Assembly (NCBI RefSeq): GCF_934660935.1 | Contig: NZ_CAKUIH010000006.1 | Coordinates: 62,001 to 126,000 of the forward strand | Reading direction: 5' to 3' | Length of the DNA: 64,000 nucleotides | From: an uncultured Parolsenella sp. | GTDB lineage: Bacteria > Actinomycetota > Coriobacteriia > Coriobacteriales > Atopobiaceae | Part shown: positions 37,692-46,322 of the stretch, in pieces | Numbering within the stretch: position 1 is the stretch's first letter | How the letters are laid out: every line of letters begins with the position of its first letter | The notes under the pieces: model-generated | Seen by the model: the letters and a program-made list of their open reading frames with translations, nothing else | The model's database searches: none | What the model was told of the DNA's origin: nothing | Position numbers and translations under genes: made by a program

Positions 37692-39914
37692 ATGAAGGCA
37701 ACCAAAGCCGCCGTTGATCCGGTGGCTGGCGCAAGCCTCGACATAACGTCTGACGACCTGTATTTGATGGCTGCTGGCACCTGGTATCGCAGTTATGACA
37801 AGATGGGCGCTCACCCTACCTGCGAGAATGGCGTCTCTGGCTACCGCTTTGCCGTTTGGGCCCCCGGCGTGCGATCGGTCCACGTCGTGGGTGACTTCAA
37901 TGGCTGGGATACCTTGGCAAATCCGCTTTCGCCCTTGCCTACGGGCGGCGTATGGTGCGGTTTCGTGCCTGGTGTCGGCGAGGGTGAGCTATACAAGTTT
38001 GTCCTCGAGACGATGTCTGGCGAGCTGCTCTACAAGGCAGATCCCTACGCCTTCGCTGCGGAGCTCGTGCCGGGCACCGCCTCAGTCACGGCGGCGGATC
38101 CCACATATGTCTGGGGTGACGAGGAGTGGCTCGCCCACCGCTCCCAGAACGGCCACATGCATGAGCCCCTCAACATCTATGAGGTGCATCTCGGTAGCTG
38201 GAAGCGCCATGGCGACGAGCCCCAGGGCGAGCCTCGCGAGGATGGCACCTGGCCTGGCCCCATGGACGAGTTCCCCGCCCAGCGCGGCGCCTACTACTCC
38301 TATGACGACATGGCTGCCGAGCTCGTGCCCTACGTCAAGGAGATGGGCTACTCCCACGTCGAGCTCCTCCCCGTGATGGAGCATCCCTTCGATGGCTCAT
38401 GGGGCTATCAGGTCACCGGTTACTATGCCCCCACCTCGCGCTTCGGTTCCCCGGAGGGCTTCATGCGCCTCGTCGACGCCTTCCATCAGGCGGGCATCGG
38501 CGTGATTCTCGACTGGGTGCCCGGCGGCTTCTGCGCGGACGCCCATGGCCTCGCGATGTTCAACGGCGGGATGCTCTACGAGCGCGAGATCCACCCCAAC
38601 TGGGGCACGCACAAGTTCGACTTCGCTCGCGGCGAGGTGCGTAGCTTCCTCGTCTCCAACGCACTCTTCTGGCTCGAGCGCTTCCACGCGGACGGCATCC
38701 GCATGGATGGTGTCTCCAGCATGCTCTACCTCAACTTCGGCATCGACAATCCCGCGGAGAAGCGCCTGAACGAGAAGGGCACGGAGGAGGACCTGGATGC
38801 CTCGGCTTTCATTCGCCAGGTCAACACCGCGGTGGGCGATTACTTCCCCGGTGCGATGATGATGGCGGAGGAGTCCACCGCGTGGCCCCTCGTGACCTAT
38901 CCGCCCGAGGACGGCGGCCTGGGCTTCCACTACAAGTGGGACATGGGCTGGATGAACGACACCCTGAGCTACATGCAGACGGACTTCCCCTGGCGTCCCG
39001 GCGCCCACGGCAAGCTGACGTTCTCTCTCATGTATGCCTTCAACGAGAACTTCATCTGCCCGCTCTCGCATGACGAGGTCGTCCACGGCAAGTGCTCGCT
39101 GATCACGCGTCAGCCGGGCGACCAGTGGAGGCAGTTCGCCGGTCTGAGGACGCTCGCGTTCTACCAGATGACTCACCCCGGCGCGAAACTCAACTTCATG
39201 GGCAACGAGATCGGCCAGTACATCGAGTGGCGCTACTACGAGTCCATCCAGTGGTTCCTCTCCAAGGAGTATGAGCCCCACGCGAAGCACCAGCACTTCA
39301 TCGCCGCTCTCAATAAGCTCTATCTTGAGCAACCGGCGCTCTGGCGCGAGGCGTACGAGTGGCAGGGCTTCGAGTGGCTCTCGGCGGATGATGCCGAGCA
39401 CTCGATTATCTCCTTCGTCCGCCGTGGCAACGAGGGCGAGGAGCTCGTTGTCGTCATCAACTTCGACGTCAACTTCCGTCCGAGCTGGCGCGTCCCCGTG
39501 CCGCGCGAGGGCGATTACGTCGAGCTCTTCAATTCGGATGCCGAGGAATTCGGTGGGTCGGGCCAGCTCAACGGCGGAACCATCCAGAGCCGTCCGGAGG
39601 ACTGCGACGGGCGCCCGGATTCCGTGATCGTGAACGTGCCCCCGCTGGGCGGCATGATCTTGCGTCGCATCGGGCCGAGCACCTTCGTACCGGAGCCCAA
39701 GGAGACCGTCGAGGTCAAGCCGGCCGACAAGCGCGCCCGTCGCGCCAGTGGCCCGCTGCCCGTCAAGGGCAAGCGCGCTGCCACGCAGAAGAGCGGAAAG
39801 AACAAGAAGCGCGCGGCCGCTCCAAAGGCGTCGGGTAAGGGGAAGGGCAAGTCTGCGAAAGCAAATAAGGCCGACGCCCCTGCCAAGTCCGTAAAGGGCG
39901 CTACCATCAAATAA
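37692..39914 (+). CDS. glgB: 1,4-alpha-glucan branching enzyme
   Basis: A 740-residue GH13 enzyme that introduces alpha-1,6 branches into glycogen. An N-terminal CBM48 (FAVWAPGVRSVHVVGDFNGW) is followed by the catalytic barrel: YEVHLGSWKRHG, YSHVELLPVMEHPFDGSWGYQ, nucleophile region DGIRMDGVSSMLY (Asp339), acid MAEESTAWP (Glu393/394) and LSHDEVVHGK (Asp461). The last 75 residues form a Lys/Ala-rich basic tail not usual for GlgB. It opens the glycogen operon glgB-P-C-D-A. AAGGGGGAC precedes ATG 37692. Confidence 0.96.
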   Translation: MKATKAAVDPVAGASLDITSDDLYLMAAGTWYRSYDKMGAHPTCENGVSGYRFAVWAPGVRSVHVVGDFNGWDTLANPLSPLPTGGVWCGFVPGVGEGELYKFVLETMSGELLYKADPYAFAAELVPGTASVTAADPTYVWGDEEWLAHRSQNGHMHEPLNIYEVHLGSWKRHGDEPQGEPREDGTWPGPMDEFPAQRGAYYSYDDMAAELVPYVKEMGYSHVELLPVMEHPFDGSWGYQVTGYYAPTSRFGSPEGFMRLVDAFHQAGIGVILDWVPGGFCADAHGLAMFNGGMLYEREIHPNWGTHKFDFARGEVRSFLVSNALFWLERFHADGIRMDGVSSMLYLNFGIDNPAEKRLNEKGTEEDLDASAFIRQVNTAVGDYFPGAMMMAEESTAWPLVTYPPEDGGLGFHYKWDMGWMNDTLSYMQTDFPWRPGAHGKLTFSLMYAFNENFICPLSHDEVVHGKCSLITRQPGDQWRQFAGLRTLAFYQMTHPGAKLNFMGNEIGQYIEWRYYESIQWFLSKEYEPHAKHQHFIAALNKLYLEQPALWREAYEWQGFEWLSADDAEHSIISFVRRGNEGEELVVVINFDVNFRPSWRVPVPREGDYVELFNSDAEEFGGSGQLNGGTIQSRPEDCDGRPDSVIVNVPPLGGMILRRIGPSTFVPEPKETVEVKPADKRARRASGPLPVKGKRAATQKSGKNKKRAAAPKASGKGKGKSAKANKADAPAKSVKGATIK

Positions 39915-40004
39915 ACGCCTGCTAACAAGCGTCTGTCGAGGCCAAGCTGGGTTGACAGACACGTAACAGCACCAGAGAAGAGTTAGATCGTTAGGAGCAC
40001 GTAC

Positions 40005-42440
40005 ATGACCGACCGTATCTTCGAGAATTCCGAGGTTTTTGTCACCGAGTATCGAGACATGCTCGAGTCCCTCGTGGGCAAGGACTTCAAGGACTGCACC
40101 ACGCTTGAGCAGTACCAGGCCCTGGCCCAGCTCATCGCGATGAAGGCGAACATCGAGTTCGCCACCTCGGATTCCGAGAACAAGAAGAGCAACAAGAAGA
40201 AGGTCTACTACTTCTGCCTCGAGTTCCTGCTTGGCCCCCTGCTCGATAACTACCTGCTCAACTATGGCGTCCGCGACCTGGTCAAGGACGGTCTTGCCAA
40301 CATGGGCATCGACCTCGATGAACTCATCGCCCAGGAGGTCGACCCGGGCCTTGGCAACGGTGGTCTCGGCCGTCTCGCCGCGTGCTTCCTCGATTCCATG
40401 GCCGCCGAGGGCATCCTGGGCTTTGGCAACGGCATGCGCTACCACTACGGCCTCTTCCGCCAGAAGATCGTCGATGGTCGCCAGGTCGAGGTGACGGACA
40501 ACTGGCTCGACAAGGGTTATCCGTGGGAGACGAAGCACCCGGAGAGCGCCGTACTCGTGCGCTTCGGTGGCGAGGTCGTCCGCCACGAGGACGAGAGCGG
40601 CAAGTTCTGGTTCACGCAGGAGGGCGGCGAGCTCATCAAGGCCGTCCCGTATGACGTGCCGGTCATCGGCTATGGCGGCAAGACCGTGAACCGTCTCCGC
40701 CTTTGGAGTGCCGAGCCCGCGCACGAGGACTTCGACCTCGACGCCTTCAACGCCGGCGACTATGCCAAGGCTGCGAAGTTCCGCACGGACGCCGAGGCCA
40801 TCTCCGAGATCCTCTACCCCAATGACGCCGGCGAGCACGGCCGCATCCTGCGTCTCAAGCAGGAGTACCTGTTCGTGGCCGCGGGCCTCGCCTCGATCCT
40901 GCGCAACTACAAGTACGACCATGCGGATGCCGGCTGGGAGCGCTTCCCGGATTTCGTCGCCATCCACACGAACGATACCCACCCCGCCATGTGCGGCGCC
41001 GAGCTCATGCGCCTGCTCGTTGACGAGGAGGGCCTCGACTGGGATACCGCGTGGGACATCACCACGCGCTCCATCTCCTACACCAACCACACCGTGCTTC
41101 CCGAGGCCCTCGAGAAGTGGCCGATCGACACCTTCCAGCGCCTGCTCCCGCGCCTCTACATGTACGTCGACGAAATCAACCGCCGCTACATGGAGAGCTT
41201 CCCGCGCGACATCGACAACTGGCAGGAGAAGCTGCGCAACACCGCCATCCTGTGGGACGGCCAGGTCCGCATGGCGAACCTCTCGGTAATCTGCAGCCAC
41301 AGCGTCAACGGCGTGGCCGCGCTCCACACGGAGATTCTCAAGCGCGAGACCCTGCATGACTTCTACGAGCTCATGCCCGAGAAGTTCAACAACAAGACCA
41401 ACGGCATCTCGCCGCGTCGCTTCCTCGGCAACGCCAACCCGAGCCTCTCCGCCCTCATCACCTCGAAGATCGGTGACGGCTGGCTGGCGGACGCTGCCGA
41501 GCTCTCGAAGCTCTCTGCCTACTATGACGACGTCGACTTCCTCGACGCCATGAGCGCGAGCAAGCGCGAGAACAAGGTTCGTCTCGCCAAGTATGTCCTC
41601 GAGCAGACCGGCGTCGAGATCGACCCGGATTCCATCTACGACGTCCAGGTCAAGCGCTTCCACGCCTACAAGCGTCAGCTGCTCAACATCTTCAAGGTCA
41701 TGAGCATCTACAACCACATGCTCGATGACCCGAGCTACAAGCCGCACAAGACGACCTTCATCATCTCCGGCAAGGCGGCGAGCGCCTACACCTTCGCCAA
41801 GGAGGTCATCCGCCTTATCAACTCGGTCGCAGACGTCATCAACAACGATGAGCGCGTCAACGAGTACATCAAGGTTGCTTTCATCCCCAACTTCGCGGTC
41901 TCGAACGCCCAGCTCATCTACCCCGCGGCCGACATCTCCGAGCAGATCAGCACCGCCGGCAAGGAGGCCTCGGGCACCTCGAACATGAAGCTCATGATGA
42001 ACGGCGCCCTGACGCTCGGCACCCTCGATGGCGCCAACGTCGAGATCGCCGAGCTCGCGGGCATGGAGAACGAGAAGATCTTCGGCATGAAGGTCGAGGA
42101 GGTCGAGGCTCTGCGCGCAAGCGGCAGCTACTTCGCGCAGGACGTCCTCAACGCGGACCCGAACGGCATTGGCCGCTGTGTGCGCCAGCTGACGGACGGC
42201 ACGTTCGCCCACCTCTCGGGCAATTTCGAGCAGATCAGCTCCGAGCTCATGGGCAACAACGACTACGACTTCGTGATCGCGGACTTCGCGAGCTACGTCC
42301 AGGCTTGGGAGGAGCTGACCGCCACCTACGACGACCAGCGCTCCTGGCAGCGTAGGGCCCTCCACAACATCGCGAACTCCGGTCAGTTCTCGAGCGACCG
42401 CACCATCAGGGAATACGCCTCAGAAATCTGGGGGCTCTAG
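40005..42440 (+). CDS. glgP: Glycogen (maltodextrin) phosphorylase
   Basis: An 811-residue GT35 enzyme releasing glucose-1-phosphate from alpha-1,4 glucan ends. Motifs: CLEFLLGPLLDNYLLN, GLGNGGLGRLAACFLDS, HTNDTHPAM, DVQVKRFHAYKRQLLN and the PLP site EASGTSNMKLMMNGALT with the Schiff-base Lys near residue 662. Length is typical. It lies 90 bp after glgB; a hairpin (39931-39937 with 39954-39960) is in the gap. Synthesis and degradation enzymes thus share one operon, so control is probably allosteric. Confidence 0.97.
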   Translation: MTDRIFENSEVFVTEYRDMLESLVGKDFKDCTTLEQYQALAQLIAMKANIEFATSDSENKKSNKKKVYYFCLEFLLGPLLDNYLLNYGVRDLVKDGLANMGIDLDELIAQEVDPGLGNGGLGRLAACFLDSMAAEGILGFGNGMRYHYGLFRQKIVDGRQVEVTDNWLDKGYPWETKHPESAVLVRFGGEVVRHEDESGKFWFTQEGGELIKAVPYDVPVIGYGGKTVNRLRLWSAEPAHEDFDLDAFNAGDYAKAAKFRTDAEAISEILYPNDAGEHGRILRLKQEYLFVAAGLASILRNYKYDHADAGWERFPDFVAIHTNDTHPAMCGAELMRLLVDEEGLDWDTAWDITTRSISYTNHTVLPEALEKWPIDTFQRLLPRLYMYVDEINRRYMESFPRDIDNWQEKLRNTAILWDGQVRMANLSVICSHSVNGVAALHTEILKRETLHDFYELMPEKFNNKTNGISPRRFLGNANPSLSALITSKIGDGWLADAAELSKLSAYYDDVDFLDAMSASKRENKVRLAKYVLEQTGVEIDPDSIYDVQVKRFHAYKRQLLNIFKVMSIYNHMLDDPSYKPHKTTFIISGKAASAYTFAKEVIRLINSVADVINNDERVNEYIKVAFIPNFAVSNAQLIYPAADISEQISTAGKEASGTSNMKLMMNGALTLGTLDGANVEIAELAGMENEKIFGMKVEEVEALRASGSYFAQDVLNADPNGIGRCVRQLTDGTFAHLSGNFEQISSELMGNNDYDFVIADFASYVQAWEELTATYDDQRSWQRRALHNIANSGQFSSDRTIREYASEIWGL

Positions 42441-42524
42441 GGATATACGGCCCCAATCGCCCGCACAACCTTCCGCGGGCGAAGGACCAGGCATACCAAT
42501 TACGGCGTGAAGGGGGAAGGACAC

Positions 42525-43673
42525 ATGGGCAAGAAGGAAAGCATCGCGATGCTGCTTGCCGGTGGACAGGGAAGCAGGCTTCTTGCGCTCACGCGCAATA
42601 TCGCCAAGCCCGCGGTCTCGTTCGGAGGCAAGTACCGCATTATCGACTTCGCGCTCTCCAACTGCGCGAACTCGGGAATCGACACGGTGGGCGTGCTGAC
42701 GCAGTATCGCCCCTATCTGCTGCACTCCTACATCGGCACGGGTGCTGCGTGGAACCTCGACGCGCGTGACGGCGGCGTCTCGATTCTGCCGCCCTACGCC
42801 ACCGAGACGGGCGGTAACTGGTATGCCGGCACGGCAGACGCCATCTACCAGAACCTCGGCTACATCGAGAGTTATGACCCCGAGTACGTCGTGATCCTGT
42901 CCGGCGACCACCTGTATCGCATGGACTACAGCAAGATGGTCGAGAGCCACAAGGCCAACAACGCCGACCTCACGATCTCCGTCATGCCGGTCGACTGGGC
43001 GGAGGCCTCGCGCTTCGGCATCATCACCAAGAACGAGGACGACTCGGTCGCCAAGTTCACCGAGAAGCCCAAGAAGCCGGACTCCAACCTCGCCTCGATG
43101 GGCATCTACGTCTTCAGCACCGACGTCCTGCTCCGCTCGCTCCGTGAGGACGCGCAGGACCCGCAGTCCGAGCACGACTTCGGCAACAACATCATCCCGA
43201 AGCTCCTCGCCGAGCAGGCTCGCATCTTCTGCTACGAGTTCCACGGCTTCTGGCGCGACGTCGGCACCATCTCGAGCTATCACGAGACCTCGATGGAGCT
43301 CCTCGGCCCGAACCCGGCGTTCGACCTGTATGGCAAGGAATTCCCGTTCATGACGAACGCCCCGGTGCGCCCGCCGCACTACGTGGGCCCGGATGCCGTC
43401 ATCGACGACGCGATTATCGCCAACGGCTGCCGCATCGAGGGCACCGTCCGTCACTCGATCATCTCCACGGACGCGAAGGTTGGCCCACGCGCGGTCGTTG
43501 AGGACTCGGTGCTGTTCCCGGGCGCTGTCGTCAAGGAGGGCGCGCGCGTGGTTCGCGCGATTCTGGGCGAGAAGGCCGTCGTTGAGGCTGGCGTCGAGCT
43601 CGGCAGCGTTGATGTAGCGAAGGACACGGCAGTTATCGGCGACGAGGTCGTCGTGGGGAAGGGGGAGGAGTAG
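42525..43673 (+). CDS. glgC: Glucose-1-phosphate adenylyltransferase, catalytic subunit
   Basis: A 382-residue enzyme making ADP-glucose from ATP and glucose-1-phosphate, the committed step of glycogen synthesis. The nucleotide loop LLAGGQGSRLLALT, KPAVSFGGKYRIIDF, the VILSGDHLYRMDY active site, FTEKPKKPDS, then a left-handed beta-helix with repeated hexapeptide-like turns (DAVIDDAIIANGCRIEG, AKVGPRAVVEDSVLF). The ATG at 42525 has AAGGGGGAAGGA upstream; GTG 42507 is less likely. A perfect 8-bp hairpin (42457-42464 with 42475-42482) lies in the gap after glgP. Confidence 0.95.
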   Translation: MGKKESIAMLLAGGQGSRLLALTRNIAKPAVSFGGKYRIIDFALSNCANSGIDTVGVLTQYRPYLLHSYIGTGAAWNLDARDGGVSILPPYATETGGNWYAGTADAIYQNLGYIESYDPEYVVILSGDHLYRMDYSKMVESHKANNADLTISVMPVDWAEASRFGIITKNEDDSVAKFTEKPKKPDSNLASMGIYVFSTDVLLRSLREDAQDPQSEHDFGNNIIPKLLAEQARIFCYEFHGFWRDVGTISSYHETSMELLGPNPAFDLYGKEFPFMTNAPVRPPHYVGPDAVIDDAIIANGCRIEGTVRHSIISTDAKVGPRAVVEDSVLFPGAVVKEGARVVRAILGEKAVVEAGVELGSVDVAKDTAVIGDEVVVGKGEE

Positions 43674-43676
43674 GCC

Positions 43677-44774
43677 ATGGAGACCGCGGTCGGACTCATC
43701 ACCACAAACTATTCCGTCAAGCACCCGAGCGTCCTCACGAAGCCGCGCCCGGCGGCGGCCGTGCCGTTCCTCGGCCGTTACCGCCTCGTCGACTTCCCGC
43801 TCTCGAACATGGTCAACTCCGGCATCGAGACCGTCGGCGTGATCATGCCCTATAACTATCGTTCGGTCGTTGACCACCTCTACACCGGTAAGGACTGGGG
43901 CCTCGATCGCAAGAAGGGCGGTCTGTTCCTCATGCCGGGCTCCGCGTTCGGCACGAGCCGCAAGGGCCCGCGCTTCCTCCTGCGCGACCTCATCGCCAAC
44001 CGCGTGTTCCTCGACCGCGACAAGGCCAGCAATGTGGTCGTCTCCGCGGCGAACATCATCTATAACTACGACTACCGTGAGCTCATCCGCGTTCACAACG
44101 AGAGCGGCGCAGACATCACGCTGCTCACGAAGACCTACAGCTGCGAGGCCGAGGACGTCTCGAGCGTCTACACCGAGGACGGGCACGTCCGAGGTTTCAC
44201 CTATGGCACCCGTTACGGCGACGAGGGCTTCCTTGACTGCTTCGTGGTTAAGCGCGAGAAGCTCATCGAGCTCATCGAGCGCTATGCCAACGTCGACTAT
44301 CTCGACCTGTTCGAGGCCATCGAGCCGGATCTCCCGCAGCTTGACGTTCGTGCGCACAGGGTCGACATGTACACGGGCACGGTTTTCGACGCGCGCATGT
44401 ATGCCAAGCGTAGCCACGAGATGCTCGACTCCAACGTCACCGCCGAGCTCTTCCCGCCTGATCGTCCGATCATGACGAAGGCTCACGATAACCCGCCCGC
44501 GAAGTATGAGAGCGGCGCCCGCGTCACTAACTCCATTGTCTCGGGAGGTTGCCGCATCCAGGGCACCGTCGCGGACTCGATTCTGTCTCGTCACGTTGTC
44601 ATCGAGCCCGGCGCCTCCGTGCGCGACTGTGTCATCATGAATGACTGCGTCATCAAGCGCGGCGCTCGCCTCGAGCACGCGATCATCGACCGCGGAAACG
44701 TCATCACGGCTGGCACCGAGCTTCGCGGCACGCCTGAGACCGTTCTCGTGAAGGAGAAGGGCGGCGAGAGGTAG
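43677..44774 (+). CDS. glgD: Glucose-1-phosphate adenylyltransferase regulatory subunit GlgD
   Basis: A 365-residue paralogue of GlgC. It keeps PFLGRYRLVDFPLSNMVNSGI and the beta-helix (ARVTNSIVSGGCRIQG, HVVIEPGASVRDCV) but lacks the GG-x-G-x-R-L nucleotide loop at the start (LITTNYSVKHPSVLTKPRP) and the GlgC HLYRMDY active-site sequence. It is therefore non-catalytic and modulates GlgC in a mixed tetramer, as in Bacillus and clostridia. It starts three bases after glgC and overlaps glgA by one base. Confidence 0.93.
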   Translation: METAVGLITTNYSVKHPSVLTKPRPAAAVPFLGRYRLVDFPLSNMVNSGIETVGVIMPYNYRSVVDHLYTGKDWGLDRKKGGLFLMPGSAFGTSRKGPRFLLRDLIANRVFLDRDKASNVVVSAANIIYNYDYRELIRVHNESGADITLLTKTYSCEAEDVSSVYTEDGHVRGFTYGTRYGDEGFLDCFVVKREKLIELIERYANVDYLDLFEAIEPDLPQLDVRAHRVDMYTGTVFDARMYAKRSHEMLDSNVTAELFPPDRPIMTKAHDNPPAKYESGARVTNSIVSGGCRIQGTVADSILSRHVVIEPGASVRDCVIMNDCVIKRGARLEHAIIDRGNVITAGTELRGTPETVLVKEKGGER

Positions 44775-46270
44775 TGAGTGGCCGAACCCGCAGGAAGCTT
44801 CGCGTGGTCTTCTGCGCCTCCGAGGCCGCCCCGTTCGTGAAGACGGGCGGCCTGGGCGACGTCGCCGGCTCGCTCCCCCACGAGCTCCGTCGCTGCGGTA
44901 GCAAGGTCAGCGTGATCCTGCCCAAGTACCGCCGTATCCCGGCGGAGTATCGCAACAAGATGAACCACGTGGCCGATTTCTGGATGAACCTGGGCTGGCG
45001 TAACGTCTGGTGCGGCGTCGACCACCTCAACTATCACAGCATCGACTACTACTTCATTGATAACGAGGACTACTTCGGTCGCGATACCATCTACGGCGAC
45101 TTCGACGATGGCGAGCGCTTCGCGTTCTTCTCGAAGGCCATTACGGAGTGCCTGGGTCGCGTGCCGGAGCTTGCCGGGACCGACATCCTCCACTGCAACG
45201 ACTGGCAGACGGCGCTCTCGTGCGTGTTCCTCCGCGAGTTCTACAAGGGCCTTCCCGGATACGACAACGTCAAGACGGTGTTCTCTATCCATAACGTGAA
45301 GTTCCAGGGTCAGTATGGCGACGAGGTCATGAGCGACATCTGCGGCCTTGCGGACACCGCTGCCGCCGGCCAGATGTACACGGCCCCGAAGACCATCAAC
45401 TTCATGAAGGGGGCGCTCCTCTACGCGGACACCATCACCACGGTAAGCCCGACTTACGCCGAGGAGCTCAAGACCCCGTTCTATGGCGAGGGCCTCGACG
45501 ACATCTTCCGCGATCGTGCCTGGAAGCTGCATGGCATCCTGAACGGTATCGACACGCAGGAGTACGACCCCAGGACTGACTCCGGCATTGCCAGCCACTA
45601 CTCCGTAGACGACCTCTCCGGCAAGGCCGCTTGCAAGGCGGCGCTGCAGGAGGAGCTCGGCCTCGAGGTCGATCCGAGCCGTCCGCTCGCCGTCATGGTG
45701 AGCCGCCTCACCAAGCAGAAGGGCTGCGACCTGGTCCAGTACGCACTGGGTCAGCTGCTCGACCGCTCGGTCCAGGTCGCCGTGCTTGGCACCGGCGAGA
45801 GCCAGTACGAGGATTCCCTCCGCTACTTCGACTGGAAGTACAAGGGGCAGATGTGCGCTCGCATCGACTTCGACTCGAAGCTGTCGCATCGCATGTATGC
45901 GGGCGCGGACCTGTTCCTGATGCCCAGCCAGTTCGAGCCGTGCGGCCTGTCGCAGATGATCTCGATGCGCTACGGCACCCTGCCGGTGGTTCGCGAGACC
46001 GGCGGCCTCAAGGATTCCGTCGTGCCGTACAACAAGTTCACGGGCGAGGGGACCGGTTTCTCGTTTGCGAACTTCAATGGCGATGAGTTCGCTGCGACGG
46101 TTTTGAACGCCTGTGAGGTATTCTGGACTGACAAGGATGCCTGGGAGGGTCTCATGCGCAATGCCATGGGGGCCGATTTCGGCTGGCGCCGCGCTGCCAA
46201 CCAGTATCTGGATGCCTACCATGACCTCCATCCCGAGGTGATTCCTTACAACAAGAAGCGGAACCGGTAG
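44774..46270 (+). CDS. glgA: Glycogen synthase (ADP-glucose type)
   Basis: A 498-residue GT5 enzyme that extends alpha-1,4 glucan from ADP-glucose. The signature KTGGLGDVAGSLP lies near residue 24, then HCNDWQTAL, VFSIHNVKFQG, the second Rossmann domain with VSRLTKQKGCDLV, and MPSQFEPCGLSQMISMRYGTLPVVRETGGL. It starts with GTG at 44774, whose G is the last base of the glgD stop (TAGTG). Confidence 0.96.
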   Translation: MSGRTRRKLRVVFCASEAAPFVKTGGLGDVAGSLPHELRRCGSKVSVILPKYRRIPAEYRNKMNHVADFWMNLGWRNVWCGVDHLNYHSIDYYFIDNEDYFGRDTIYGDFDDGERFAFFSKAITECLGRVPELAGTDILHCNDWQTALSCVFLREFYKGLPGYDNVKTVFSIHNVKFQGQYGDEVMSDICGLADTAAAGQMYTAPKTINFMKGALLYADTITTVSPTYAEELKTPFYGEGLDDIFRDRAWKLHGILNGIDTQEYDPRTDSGIASHYSVDDLSGKAACKAALQEELGLEVDPSRPLAVMVSRLTKQKGCDLVQYALGQLLDRSVQVAVLGTGESQYEDSLRYFDWKYKGQMCARIDFDSKLSHRMYAGADLFLMPSQFEPCGLSQMISMRYGTLPVVRETGGLKDSVVPYNKFTGEGTGFSFANFNGDEFAATVLNACEVFWTDKDAWEGLMRNAMGADFGWRRAANQYLDAYHDLHPEVIPYNKKRNR

Positions 46271-46322
46271 AGCCCGTCGCCTGCGGAGCTCCCGGTGACC
46301 GCAGGACGGATGGGATAGAGAC

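Noticed and set aside
39952..39980. glgP promoter from a perfect TTGACA
   Set aside because: No acceptable -10 element at 16-18 bp; the sequence is one arm of a hairpin between glgB and glgP.
38397..42365. 1322-residue open frame on the minus strand
   Set aside because: It is antisense to glgB and glgP, which have complete motifs; the reverse frame stays open only because of codon bias in GC-rich DNA.
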